A stretch of DNA of 64,000 nucleotides, taken from positions 1-64,000 of the forward strand of contig NZ_BONE01000028.1 in assembly GCF_016862555.1 (NCBI RefSeq). The letters run 5' to 3'. Below, in pieces: positions 30,409-41,400 of the stretch. Position 1 is the stretch's first letter; every line of letters begins with the position of its first letter. A model generated the notes under the pieces. The model did no database searches. It was not told where the DNA came from and saw nothing but the letters and a program-made list of their open reading frames with translations. The translations under genes were made by a program, and so were the position numbers. This stretch comes from Asanoa siamensis. GTDB taxonomy: Bacteria; Actinomycetota; Actinomycetes; Mycobacteriales; Micromonosporaceae.

Positions 30409-31809
30409 TCACCCGTCCTTCGTGGAGGTGGACATCGCGCCAGCGGCGCTGTCGGCGGCGGCGCGAGATGTCTTGGCGGCCGCGCCGACCGCGACGACCG
30501 CGCCGGCGACGATGGGGGCCGCCGGGCCCGTCGCGGCGGAAGCCGCGACACCCGCGCTGGTCGCGGCGCCAGTGCTCGCTCCCGCGCCGGCGCCGGCAGC
30601 CGCGGCGCCCGTCGTGGCCCCGGTCGTGGCTGCCGTGCCTGAGCCGCTGGCAGACGTGACGCTGGCGACCTTGCCGGAGCTGACATCCCCCTGGAACACC
30701 GGCGGTCTCGCCCCACCGCCGGTGCCAGAGATTGGCCCCGGGCCAGGGCTCGGGGCAGATGACGGACCGAGACCCGAGCCATTGCCCCGGTCGAAGGTGT
30801 CGCTGAGGTAGCGGGCGTGCTCATTGACGCCCGAGCCACCACCAGAGCCGCGCATTGAGGCGGCGGCGTGCATACCGGCCGCGCCGGCAGTGGCAAGCAT
30901 GCCCAGCCCGCCGCCCCCGCTCTGGAGCGATCCGACAGTCCAGTTGAAGAACCTGAGCAGCACCGGGAGCGCCACCAGGGCGGCGACCATCATCGCCAAG
31001 CCGAACAGGAGAATGCGCGGGTCATTGGAGTTGTTCTCGCCCGTCATCCAGATCATCACCGCGTAGGTGACGGCGGCGAAGTCCTTGTAGAAGATCAAGG
31101 TGAGCATCCAGGCCATGACCTTGGGCAACCAGCCGTTTGTGGCGTTGGTGAAGCTGCCGGAGGCGGCCAGCGGAGTCAGCGCGGCGAGGATCAGGACCGC
31201 GCCGTCGCGGAACAGCATGAGGATTGCCTGGATGAAGGCGCAGATCATCGCGATGAAGCTGATCAGGATGACGAGCCCGATCGGCATGCCACCGGCTGGC
31301 AGGCCGCCGGGGAGAAACGCCGGTAGGAGCAGACCTCCGAGTCGCTTGCCGAGGCTCGGCTCGCCGACCGAGCCGAGCGCGAGGTTGATCACATAGGTGG
31401 CGAACCCATCGGTGCCGGCAAGCAGCAGGTTCGTGCCGAACACCCCAACGGCCGACCACAGTGCGGTGTTCCACAAGCCGCGCAGCACGTTGACCAGCGG
31501 GGCCGGCTTGCGTGAGAGCACCATCAGCAGGCCGTTCCAGAGCATGCCGCCGGTCGCGATGATGACGGTGATCGGCAGGATGAGCGCCCGCAGGTTCGCG
31601 ACCGAACTGATCGTGGCCGCGTAGGGGTCGGTGTTGCCGCGATCCGGGTACAAGCTGATCGAGGGCACCATCACCCACCAGCTCGCGGAAAGGTTGATCA
31701 GCCACTGCGCCGCAGCGACGAGCATCTGCCCCACCTGTGCGAACATGCCGTTGGCGACGGTGTTGGCGACCTCGGCGGCGATGCACGTCGTGTCCCACGG
31801 GGTGCACAT
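30409..31809 (-). CDS. VirB6/TrbL-like channel protein (SCO6881-like)
   Basis: 466 residues, ATG with GGAGG five bases upstream. About six membrane helices between residues 20 and 300, with the N-terminal CTPWDTTCIAAEVANTVANG typical of this family, and a long Gly/Ser/Ala/Pro-rich C-terminal tail from about 310. It should form part of the inner-membrane pore of the secretion system. The tail is low-complexity, with alternating Ala/Gly/Thr runs. Confidence 0.8.
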   Translation of the reverse strand: MCTPWDTTCIAAEVANTVANGMFAQVGQMLVAAAQWLINLSASWWVMVPSISLYPDRGNTDPYAATISSVANLRALILPITVIIATGGMLWNGLLMVLSRKPAPLVNVLRGLWNTALWSAVGVFGTNLLLAGTDGFATYVINLALGSVGEPSLGKRLGGLLLPAFLPGGLPAGGMPIGLVILISFIAMICAFIQAILMLFRDGAVLILAALTPLAASGSFTNATNGWLPKVMAWMLTLIFYKDFAAVTYAVMIWMTGENNSNDPRILLFGLAMMVAALVALPVLLRFFNWTVGSLQSGGGGLGMLATAGAAGMHAAASMRGSGGGSGVNEHARYLSDTFDRGNGSGLGPSSAPSPGPGPISGTGGGARPPVFQGDVSSGKVASVTSASGSGTAATTGATTGAAAAGAGAGASTGAATSAGVAASAATGPAAPIVAGAVVAVGAAAKTSRAAADSAAGAMSTSTKDG

Positions 31810-31810
31810 G

Positions 31811-32581
31811 TCAGCCTCCGTCCGCGAATCGTTTGAACCCTGCGGCGTCGGTGACCACCGAGGTCTCCGTCGACCAGTCGCCGTCGGCCGGAGCGACCAG
31901 CGCCCAGTCGCCGTCGACCCACTGCAGTTCGGAGACCAGCGAGACCAAGACGGAGCCGCCAGATGCGCCCGGGCCCTCGATGAGCAGCCGTACGGTGGGT
32001 CTGTCGATGGACTCGACGTCGACCTGGTAACCGCGGATCGTGGAGTAGAGCCGGCCGGCTGGCTCGCCGTGTGGCAGCCCGAGCTGTGCCCGCGCCTGCT
32101 GGTAGTCGTCCTCTACCCGGTCCGCGAGGGCTGCGGCATCCGGGCCGACGACCTGGTCGCGCAGGGTCGGCTCGAACACCGCGGGGCCGGCCTGCGGGCT
32201 CAGCCGCACGCTGATGTGCGCCGCGGCGAGGACCGCGCCAAATGGTGTCCGGGCGAAGCCGCGTGCCCGGCCGCCCGCGCTGTCGGCCGGGCCGGCGGTC
32301 GCGGAGACCGGCACGCCGGCCCCCGCGACCGTGGTCCAGGCCACCGTGCTGGACGGTGCCGTCGACAGCGGCACCGGGTCTGCCGGTTCCGTCGTGACGT
32401 GCGGTGCGCCGGGGCCGGCCGTGCCGGGACCGCCCTGACCCGCGGCCGGCGCCCCGGTTCGACCATTCAGCGCGACGACCAGCCCGGTCACGCCGGCGGT
32501 GATAGTCAGCAGCACGATGCTGGCCACGACCCCGATGGCGCGGGTGCGGCGGCGGGCACGCAGTGCGATGTCGTCGGTCAT
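31811..32581 (-). CDS. Membrane-anchored secretion protein, VirB8-like position
   Basis: 256 residues. One N-terminal helix (about 16-38), a Pro/Thr/Gly linker, then a globular extracytoplasmic domain with FARTPFGAVLAAAHISVRL and LQWVDGDWALVAP near the end, a layout suggesting an NTF2/VirB8-like fold. One base separates it from the VirB6-like gene. By position it is the VirB8/TcpC equivalent; sequence identity to these is not evident by eye. Confidence 0.6.
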   Translation of the reverse strand: MTDDIALRARRRTRAIGVVASIVLLTITAGVTGLVVALNGRTGAPAAGQGGPGTAGPGAPHVTTEPADPVPLSTAPSSTVAWTTVAGAGVPVSATAGPADSAGGRARGFARTPFGAVLAAAHISVRLSPQAGPAVFEPTLRDQVVGPDAAALADRVEDDYQQARAQLGLPHGEPAGRLYSTIRGYQVDVESIDRPTVRLLIEGPGASGGSVLVSLVSELQWVDGDWALVAPADGDWSTETSVVTDAAGFKRFADGG

Positions 32582-32585
32582 CGCG

Positions 32586-32894
32586 TCACAGCACTGTGGA
32601 TACGACGGTCGCCCCGATCGCGGCGATGGTCAGCCCGCCGAGGACCCAGGGGATGCCGGTGGCGCCGTCCACCGCCGTGGCGGACCGGTTACGTCGGCCG
32701 AGGATCATCATGCCGCCGCAGATGAACATGCCCAGCACGCCACCGACGAGCAGCGCCCATTTGCCCCAGCCGAGGAACATGTCGGCGACCGGACCCAGCC
32801 CTGGAATCTCGGCGGGCGCTGGGTTGGGGGCCTCGCCGGGGTCCGGCGCGGCCAGATAGGCCTGTGCCGCGTCGACAATGTGGGCGATCAGCAT
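32586..32894 (-). CDS. Small membrane protein, VirB2/TrbC-like position
   Basis: 102 residues from ATG at 32894 with AAGGAG six bases upstream. Two hydrophobic helices (about 45-68 and 80-100) after an amphipathic N-terminus and a Pro/Glu-rich stretch (DPGEAPNPAPAEIPG). First gene of the leftward secretion operon. Size and topology resemble VirB2/TrbC-type subunits. The 188 nt to the divergent gene at 33,083 should hold promoters for both directions; I do not see a clear -35/-10 pair or the conserved element there. Confidence 0.6.
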   Translation of the reverse strand: MLIAHIVDAAQAYLAAPDPGEAPNPAPAEIPGLGPVADMFLGWGKWALLVGGVLGMFICGGMMILGRRNRSATAVDGATGIPWVLGGLTIAAIGATVVSTVL

Positions 32895-33082
32895 CTCGCA
32901 CTCCTTCAATCCGGGTAGCTGGCCCGTCCTGCGGCGAGCCCGTGACCTGGACGATGTCCGCTGGTCGATAGCGGGGGAGTTGGCGACGACGTAGGTGCTG
33001 GCGCTGATGGCGTTGCGGGTAGCGCTGCCGCCCACCCTTGCCGGGTTTCGTGAGGCGATCACGACCTTGCAAGGAGGTAGGT

Positions 33083-33679
33083 ATGCGCGCGCTGCCCCGC
33101 ACGGCCGCGGTCACGGCCGCGGTCGCGACCGCGGTGGTGGTCGTCGTCGCGGCGATGGCGCTGGTGCTCGGTCCCGGCGGCGTCGACGACCGTCCGCCAA
33201 CGGCCGCGACCGATCCGTCGCCAACGCCGTTAGTAAGCCCACCGATCGACCCCGGCGCCGACTACGGCGACCCGACGCAGGTGTGCCTGCGGTTCGCGGG
33301 CGCGTTGTACCGCCACGACACCGGTATCGACGCGAGCGCCCGGGCCGCGCACCAGCGGGCCATGGCGTACGCGACAGGACGGCTGGCCTCCGCCGTCGAT
33401 GCCCAGCCGGACCGATCCGACGCCCAGTGGTCGACCTGGCAGAGCCACCGCGCCGTGACCGACCCGACGGCCGCAAACGTGATCGACGCCGATGAGCAAC
33501 CCGCAGACGGGCCCGTCGACGCCTACCGAGCGGCCCGGGTCACCTTCACCCCGGTCGGCGCCGACGGATGGTACGGCCCCGCCGAGACCTGGGTCGTCTT
33601 CTGCGTGTTGCACCGTGACGAGGGCGGCTGGCGGGTCGCCCACTACGACCTTGACGACCTCGGTCAGGCAGTTCAATGA
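33083..33679 (+). CDS. Membrane-anchored extracytoplasmic protein
   Basis: 198 residues; ATG with AAGGAGG upstream. One N-terminal helix (about 8-30) and then a secreted domain with VCLRFAGALYRHDTG, AAHQRAMAYATGRLA and a C-terminal ETWVVFCVLHRDEGGWRV, again like an NTF2/VirB8 fold. First gene of the rightward operon running into the giant gene. Probably a secretion-channel component. Confidence 0.6.
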   Translation: MRALPRTAAVTAAVATAVVVVVAAMALVLGPGGVDDRPPTAATDPSPTPLVSPPIDPGADYGDPTQVCLRFAGALYRHDTGIDASARAAHQRAMAYATGRLASAVDAQPDRSDAQWSTWQSHRAVTDPTAANVIDADEQPADGPVDAYRAARVTFTPVGADGWYGPAETWVVFCVLHRDEGGWRVAHYDLDDLGQAVQ

Positions 33680-34788
33680 GCGGCGACCGCGAGGCCGGCC
33701 CACCGCGGGGCCTGATGCTCCTCGCCATCGGCGCGCTGGTGGTGGTCATGGTCTGCAGCTCGGGCCTGCTCGTCATCGGCGGCGCGGTCGGTGGCGGCCT
33801 GACGGCCACACCACCGCCAACCCAGGGCACGCCCCTACGACCGGACGCCCCGGTCCCACCTCAGTACCTGAGCTGGGTGCTGAAGGCGGGCGCGCTGTGC
33901 CCAGAGCTCGGCCCGGGCGAGATCGCCGCGCAGATTGACCTCGAGTCCGGCTGGAACCGCGACGCCGTCGCCCACAACCCGGCCAGCCGCGGCGGCGACG
34001 CCATGGGCATCGCGCAGTTCCAGCAAGGCACCTGGGCCAGCTGGGGCGGGGACCGGGACCAGGACGGACGAAACTCCCCCTTCGACGCCGAGGACGCGAT
34101 CCTCGCGATGGGGCACCTCATGTGCGACCTGGCCGAATGGGCCAGCCAGAACGTGGAGGCGCAGCACCTGCGCGGGGACCTTCTCGACTTGGCCTGGGCC
34201 AGCTACTTCTGCGGCCGCGGCTGCGTGCTCGCCGCCGGGGGCGTGCCTGCCGCCGGCCTCGCTCACGACTACCCGGGCAAGGTCCGTGAGCGACTCGCGA
34301 AATACGGCGCGCCCAACGCTGGTGGAGTACCGGTCGGCCCGGGCGGCTGGACCCTTCCCCTCAAGCCCGGCACCTACAGCGTCGGCAGCGGCTTCGGCAA
34401 CCGCTGGGGCAGGCTGCACGCCGGCGTCGACCTGATGGCCAAGACCGGCACCCCGATCTACGCCGCCGCCGCCGGCACCGTTCTCGACGCCGGCTGCACC
34501 AGCGCCTACTGCGACCGTCCCGGCAGCCTCAACCTGCCCGGCTGCGGGCTGCGCATCAACCTCGGCCACGCCGGCCGGATCGTCACCCGCTACTGCCACG
34601 CCGTGCGGCTCAACGTCCGCGAGGGCCAGCGGGTCGCCGCCGGGCAAATCATCGCCTGGGTCGGCTCCACCGGCCACTCATCGGGACCACATCTGCATTT
34701 CGAGGTCCACCACAGCGCACCACCGGCGAGCAACGACAACGCCGAAAACCCGATCACCTTCCTCCGCAAGGCCGGACTGCGGCCATGA
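33676..34788 (+). CDS. Lytic transglycosylase and M23 peptidase fusion (VirB1-like)
   Basis: 370 residues. One membrane helix (about 14-38), then a lysozyme-like transglycosylase domain (IDLESGWNRDAVAHNPAS with the catalytic Glu, MGIAQFQQGTW), then an M23 endopeptidase domain (GRLHAGVDLMA, zinc motif HSSGPHLHFEVH). It would open peptidoglycan by cutting both glycan and peptide bonds so the transfer channel can pass. ATGA overlap with the upstream gene. Fusions of this kind are usual in Gram-positive conjugation systems. Confidence 0.88.
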   Translation: MSGDREAGPPRGLMLLAIGALVVVMVCSSGLLVIGGAVGGGLTATPPPTQGTPLRPDAPVPPQYLSWVLKAGALCPELGPGEIAAQIDLESGWNRDAVAHNPASRGGDAMGIAQFQQGTWASWGGDRDQDGRNSPFDAEDAILAMGHLMCDLAEWASQNVEAQHLRGDLLDLAWASYFCGRGCVLAAGGVPAAGLAHDYPGKVRERLAKYGAPNAGGVPVGPGGWTLPLKPGTYSVGSGFGNRWGRLHAGVDLMAKTGTPIYAAAAGTVLDAGCTSAYCDRPGSLNLPGCGLRINLGHAGRIVTRYCHAVRLNVREGQRVAAGQIIAWVGSTGHSSGPHLHFEVHHSAPPASNDNAENPITFLRKAGLRP

Positions 34789-35498
34789 CGACCACCCCGT
34801 TGTCCCTAGCTACGCCGGCAGGAGTGACACCAATGACGGCAACGCAAACCTTCCCCACGGCATACGCCACCGCCCGCGCCGTGGCGGCCGGCAACTGGTC
34901 ACGCCGTTCGTACCTCGCGCCATCGGACCGGTTTATCCTGGCCGTCGACACGATCTGGGCGGTGGGCTACACCACCGGCTACCGCGCCGGACACCACTGC
35001 GTCACCCGGCAGGTTCACACATCCGCCCGCGCGGCTGCCCCGCAAACCCCGGCCGGCGAGCCACGCCGGTGCGCCGCCGCACTCGTCGACGCTGCAGCCG
35101 AGGTGGCCGAGCGGTGCACCCCGCTCATCGCGCCCACGCCAGCCGCCATCCTTGCCGCAGCCGAGGCCACCACCGACCCCCATCCGAACCCGGCATTGTC
35201 CTCGTGCAGCAGCGTCGTGTGGACACAGGCGCTGCGTGCCGGCGCTCTTGCGGGCATCGCCACCGCCGCCACCGACATCCTCATTGACTTCAGGATCGGC
35301 GTCGGACTCCGCGCCCTGGGCCGGGTCCGCGTGGCGGACCTGACCGCCGCTGAATGGGCGGCCGCCGTCCTCATCGACGCCAATCGGACCGCCGCGTCCA
35401 CGCCCTGGATCGCCGGCGCCACCAACCCCCTGAAGTCCAGTCGGCGAGCCGACCCGACACGGGCGTCGAAGACCACGAGTATGAAGGGCGCTCTGTAA
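34785..35498 (+). CDS. Uncharacterised helical protein
   Basis: 237 residues, ATGA overlap with the transglycosylase gene. Alanine-rich and helical, with SDRFILAVDTIWAVGYTTGYR and CCxxHC-like isolated cysteines only. An in-frame ATG at 34,833 is a possible later start. Its TAA stop shares TAATG with the first ATG of the giant gene. No family recognised. Confidence 0.55.
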   Translation: MTTTPLSLATPAGVTPMTATQTFPTAYATARAVAAGNWSRRSYLAPSDRFILAVDTIWAVGYTTGYRAGHHCVTRQVHTSARAAAPQTPAGEPRRCAAALVDAAAEVAERCTPLIAPTPAAILAAAEATTDPHPNPALSSCSSVVWTQALRAGALAGIATAATDILIDFRIGVGLRALGRVRVADLTAAEWAAAVLIDANRTAASTPWIAGATNPLKSSRRADPTRASKTTSMKGAL

Positions 35499-38400
35499 TG
35501 GCACGGCGCCGCCGGGAGGAGAATCCGAACCAGCTCTCACTGGACTTCCTGTGGGGAGCCGAACCCGAGCAACTGCACCGAGCGGAGAGGAAACCAGAAC
35601 CGGATGAATCAGTACGGCCGCAGGGCGCAGACGTACTGGCAGCAGCACCTGCCGACCCAGTACGCCCAGATCGCGAACCCGACGAGTTTCTTCGAGGAGA
35701 TGGGGGAGGCGCTAGCCCAGCAGATCGACGAATTGGCGGACGCGATCGCCAACCGGACCCCGTCGACAGGGGACTTCATGGCCAACCTCGGCCGGCTGAA
35801 CGGAGCCAGGCAGGAAGCCGAGATGGAGGTGCTCCGGGAGATGCTGCCCCAGCCGGAGACGACGGCAGCTCAGACGGACGAAGCGACCGTGAGTTAATCG
35901 CGGCTGTCGCGGAACAGCGACTGCCTCATCCCAACCCGCATTCCTGTACGCACTGCACCAACCGGGCCACGCTGCAGCTCACCCTGCCCACGGGCGACCA
36001 GGTCACCGTGTGCCGGCCACACGCCAGGCTCTATCGCGTCGACCCGGCGGTCGCGCCGCTCACCTCACCGGCCATCGACTCCGCGCTCACGCCGGCGTTA
36101 CTCCCCAGCCCCGAACCCACGATCGCCGACTGGACCGATCCGGCCATCAGACTCGCGCCCGACGCGGGGGCGGGCATGGGGCCCTCGAGCGGCGCCCCGG
36201 CGCCAGGCCTCGTCGCAGACCAGCATGTCCCTGCAGCCGTCCCCGGGTTCCGGCCCAGGAGCCAAGACGACCTAGCCCCGTCGGGCGAGATGGCTCGTAT
36301 TCGAGCCAATCTCGCCGCCCTGCGGACCCTGCGGGCCATTCAGGCCGATCAGCGGCCGGCCACCGCCGAGGAGCAGTCGGTGTTGGGCCGCTGGTCGGGA
36401 TGGGGCGCCGTTCCCGCCGCGCTCGATCCGGACAACGAGAAGTTCGCGTGGGTCCGCGAAACGTTGGGTGAGTTCCTCGACGAGCGTGAGCTCGCCGCTG
36501 CCCGACGCACCGTCATCAACGCCCACTACACCGACCTTGCCCTGGTCCAAGCCGTCTGGGACGGCATGGCCCGCCTCGGCTTCGCAGGCGGTCAGGTGCT
36601 CGAACCCGGCTGCGGCGCCGGCAACTTCATCGCCGCTGCCCCGGACGCGGCCGAGATCACCGGCGTTGAGCTCGATCCGACCACCGCGGCGATCGCCGCC
36701 GCGCTCCACCCGCGGGCCCGCGTCCTGGCCGAGAGTTTCGCCGACACCCGCGTGACCACCGGCAGCTTCGACGCCGTGGTGGGCAACGTGCCGTTCGGCG
36801 ACGTGCGGCTGCACGACAAGCGCGACAACCTCGGCAACCACTCCATCCACAACCACTTCATCCTCAAGGCGCTCAGGGCCACCCGCCCGGGTGGTCTCGT
36901 CGCGGTGATCACCTCGGCGTACACCATGGACGCCGCAAACCCAGGCGCCCGCCGGGAGATGCAGCAGATGGGCGATCTGGTCGGCGCCGTCCGGCTGCCG
37001 AGCAAAGCCCACGCTCGGGCCGCCGGCACCGACGCGCTGACCGACGTGCTGGTGTTCCGTCGCCGGGAAGCCGACCGGTCAGCGGCGCCATTCGACTGGG
37101 AATACACCAACCCGCTCGACGTCGACGGCACCACCGTGCGCATCAATTCGTACTTCACTGACCACCCCGAGCGAATCCTGGGTCGCATCGTGGTCGGCGA
37201 CGGCCTGTACCGGCGCGACGAGGTTGCCGTTAGCGGCGACCCGGCGACGGCACCGTTCCAACTGCGCGACGCGCTGGCGCAGATCGCCGAGCAGGCCAGC
37301 GACACCGACCTGACCATGAGCCCTGGCTCCAGCGCGCCCGTAGAGGTGCGCGCCGCCGCCCAGCTTCCCGACTCCGTTACCCGTCCCGACGGCTACCTGC
37401 GCGCCAACGACGACGGCACCTTCAGCCGGCTCGACGACGGCGCGTGGGAGTCCTACGCCCCGGCGAAGACCCAGTCCGCTGAACTGCGGGCCCTGATCGG
37501 GCTGCGCGACACCGCCGTGAGCCTACTCGAAGCCGAAGCCGCGTCGCTGGACGACACCCCGCAGATCGACCGGCTCCGGGGCCTCCTCAACTACCGCTAC
37601 GACGTCTACCAGGCCAGGTTCGGGCCGATCAACCGGTTCACAGACTCGCCGCGACGGCGCAAGGACAAAGACACCGGGAAGATGGTGCCGGCGCTCGACG
37701 AGGAGACCGGCGAGCAGCTGATGAACCGCAAGCGGCCTCCGCAGGGCGGCTTTCGGCATGACCCGTTCGCGCCGGTCGTGCGGGCGTTGGAGGTCTTCAA
37801 CGAGGAGACGCAGACCGGCGAGAAGGCCGACATCTTCCGCCAGCGCGTGGTGTCGCCGCGGCCGCCGCGCCTGGGCGCCGACACCCCGGCGGACGCCTTG
37901 GCGATCTGCCTCGATGAGTACGGCGAGGTGCGGCTGGCGACGGTGGCATGGCTGCTCGGCGTCGACGAGGACGAGGCCCGCCGCGCCCTCGGGACCCTGG
38001 TCTACGACGATCCGGCCACCAACCGGCTCGAGCCGGCCGCGGCGTACCTGTCCGGCGACGTCAAGACCAAACTCGCCACCGCGCGCAACGCCGCCGACGA
38101 GGACGAGCGGTACGCGGTCAACGTCCAGGCTTTGACCGACGTCGTGCCGCCCGACCTGACCGCGGGGGAGATCAGTGACACCGGCGCGGTCAAGATGGGC
38201 GCCCCCTGGATCGGTGACGAGTACGTCCAGCAGTTCCTGCAGGAGATCCTCGAAGACCCGACCGTCAAGGTCGAGCACGGCGGCGGCGGGATGTGGACCG
38301 TCCACTCCGACAACAACAACTCGGTGCTGGCCCGCTCCACCTGGGGCACCGACCGCAGATCGGCCGCCGAGATCGCCCAACACATCCTGGAGCAGCGCGA

Positions 38401-41400
38401 GTTCGTCATCAAGGACACCGTCAGCCGCAATCCCAAGCGGACCGTGGTCAACCTCGACGCGGTCATGGCGGCCACGGAGAAAGCCGTCGAGATGCGGGAG
38501 CGGTTCGCCGACTGGGTCTGGGAGGACCCGACCCGGGCCGCCACGCTCGTAGCCCGCTACAACGACATCTTCCAGCGGTACGTCCTGCGCAACTACGACG
38601 ACCTGAAGCTGTCCCTGCCCGGACTGGCGCACGCGTTCAAGCCCGACGCGCACCAGGTCGCCGGCGTCGCCCGCATCATCCACGAGCCGGCCGTAGGCCT
38701 CTACCACGCCGTCGGCGCCGGCAAGACCGCCACCATGATCATGGGCGCGATGGAGCTACGTCGCCTCGGCTTGGTCCGCAAGCCCGTGGTGGTCGTGCCC
38801 AACCAGCTGCTCGACCAGTGGACTCGCGAGTTCCTGCGCCTGTACCCCCAGGCCAAGATCCTCGCCGCATCGACCGAGGATCTGGAGAAGGACCGCCGCC
38901 GGCTGATGGTCGCGCGGATGGCCACCGGCGACTGGGACGCGGTGATCCTCACCGAGAGCGCCTTCGAGATGCTGCCGATGAGCGCGGAAGCCGAACAGGC
39001 GTACATCGATGAGCAGATGGCCCAACTCGACGCGCAGATCAGCGAGGCCCGCGAGAACGGCCAAGAGCTTACCCTCAAGCGGCTGGAAACCAAGAAGGCC
39101 AACCGCGAGCAGCGACTGGAGGAGCGGCTCGACAACGACAAGGACGCCGGGATCTGGTGGGAGCTCACCGGCATCGACTACATCTTCCGAGACGAGTCCC
39201 ACCGCGACAAAAACCTGCGGACCGTCTCCAACGTCCCCGGGATGTCGATCAAGGGAAGCCAGCGGGCCACCCAGATGGACATGAAGCTCGGGTGGCTGCG
39301 CGACCACAACCCGCGCTGGGGCACCCGGGCCACCGGTACTCCGCTGGCCAACTCGATCGTCGAGATGTACACCGAGTTCCGTTTCCTGCGCCCGGACCTG
39401 ATGGAACAGCAGGGCATCATCGACGTCGACTCGTGGCTGGCCACCTACGCCGAAGGCAAGGTGATCATCGAGGTCACGCCGGACGGCGGTGGACTACGCA
39501 ACAAGACCCGCCTGGACTTCGTCAACCTCGACAAGCTGGTCACGTCGCTGCACGTGTTCGCCGACGTCAAGACCAAGGACGACCTCAACCTGGCGCGCCC
39601 GCCACTGGCGTTGCGCGCCGACGGGCAGCGGCTGCCTGAGATGGTGGTCGTGCCGCCCAGCGACGCACTGCTGGAGAAGGTCGCCGAGCTGGTCGACCGC
39701 GCGGCCAAGCTCAAGGGCAAGCGACCGGAAAAAGGCGACGACAACATCCTGAAGATCGTCGCCGAAGGGTCGGCGGCGGCTCTTGACCTACGGCTGGTCG
39801 GACTGACCACCGACGAGATTCAGAAACTCGACGTGGCCGCCGACCGGGTGGCCGGCTACTACCACGCCAACAAGGACCGGATCTACCTCGGGCCCGACGG
39901 TGAGCCGCACCCGAACCCCGGCGCCCTGCAGCAGGTCTTCTGCGACCTCGGAACCCCGAGCAAGAAAGACCCCACGCGGTGGACGGCGTACGGCGCGCTG
40001 CGGCAGAAGCTCGTTGACCGCGGCGTCCCCCGTGAGGCAATCCGGTTCATCCACGAGGCGGAGGACGACCGGGCCCGGGCCGAGCTGTTCGCGAGTTGCC
40101 GCGACGGCCGCACCGCCGTGCTCATCTCGTCCACAGAGAAGGGCGGCACCGGCGTCAACGCTCAGGACCGGATGCTCGTCCTGCACCACCTGGACACCCC
40201 GTACCGGCCATGTGATCTCGAGCAGCGTGAGGGCCGCATCGACCGGCGGGGTAACCAGAACGAGGAAATCCGCATCGAGCGGTACGTCACCGAGCGGTCC
40301 CTGGACGCCTTCAAATGGCAGAAGGTCGCCTACAAGGCCACCCTCGCCGAGCGCGTCCTGACCGGGCGCGCCGGCCCCCGCACCGAGGACATCGGCGACG
40401 TCACCCTGTCCTACGAGGAAATGAAGGCCGCCTCCACCGGCAACCCGCTCCTGGTCGACCACGCCAAGGCGAAGGTCGAACTGACACGGCTCGACCGCCT
40501 CGAGCGCGGCTACCACCGCTCCCAGTCCCAACTCCGCTGGACTATCACCAAGAACCGGCAGGACATCGTCATCAGTCGAGCGACGATCACCGAGGTCGAC
40601 GCGGCGATCGAACGGCGAGTAGACACCCGCGGCGACGCGTTCGCCATCACCGTGCGCGGCACCCGATACACGAAGCGAGGCGAGGCCAACGAGCGGCTCA
40701 GGAACGTGCTGGGACTGGTCCTCGCCGATCCCCGCAGCCGGTCGGGACCGGCGGTCGAGATCGGAGAGATCAGCGGTTTCGCCATCACCGCGACCGTGAC
40801 GAAGATTGTCGTTGGGGATGGCCGCAAGGAACTCATCCATTACGAGGACGCGGTATATCTGCAGCTCACCGACGTCCCTTCCTCCGGCATGAACATCACA
40901 CAGGATGCCCTCAAGAAGGGCGACATCGTCGCCCGACTCGAGAACCGGCTGGGCAGACTGGAAGCGGTGCGGTCTGACGCCGAGGCCAACATCACGCGGT
41001 ACGAAGCCGAGATCCGCCGCGCCGAGGACGACCTGGCCAAGCCGTTCCGGCACGCGGCCGCGCTGGATGAGGCGCGAGCCCGGTTCCGCCAACTCGACAT
41101 CGAGGTCGTCGCCTTCGCGGCCGCGTCGGAGGCAGAGGCCAACTCGGCTCCAGGCGACGACAGCGACGATGACAGCGACGGCGAGGAACAGGCATCCGAG
41201 GAACCTGCGGAGGATGCCGGGCGCGCTTACGGGCCAGGTGTCGGCGCCCGCGGATCGGCGGTGTATGGCCGCGGAGGCGGGCCGGGCACATCGCCAGGCC
41301 CCCGCCACCAGCCGACGGCACCGAGAACCGGGCCGGGCATGGACCGGTCGGGCGAGAACGCCAGCCACGCGAACACCGAGGCAGCGGCCAGCGCCCCACC

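Noticed and set aside
35354-35497. Earlier start of the giant gene at 35354
   Set aside because: This stretch lies wholly inside the upstream gene in another frame and is arginine-rich; the TAATG junction at 35,496-35,500 is the natural start.
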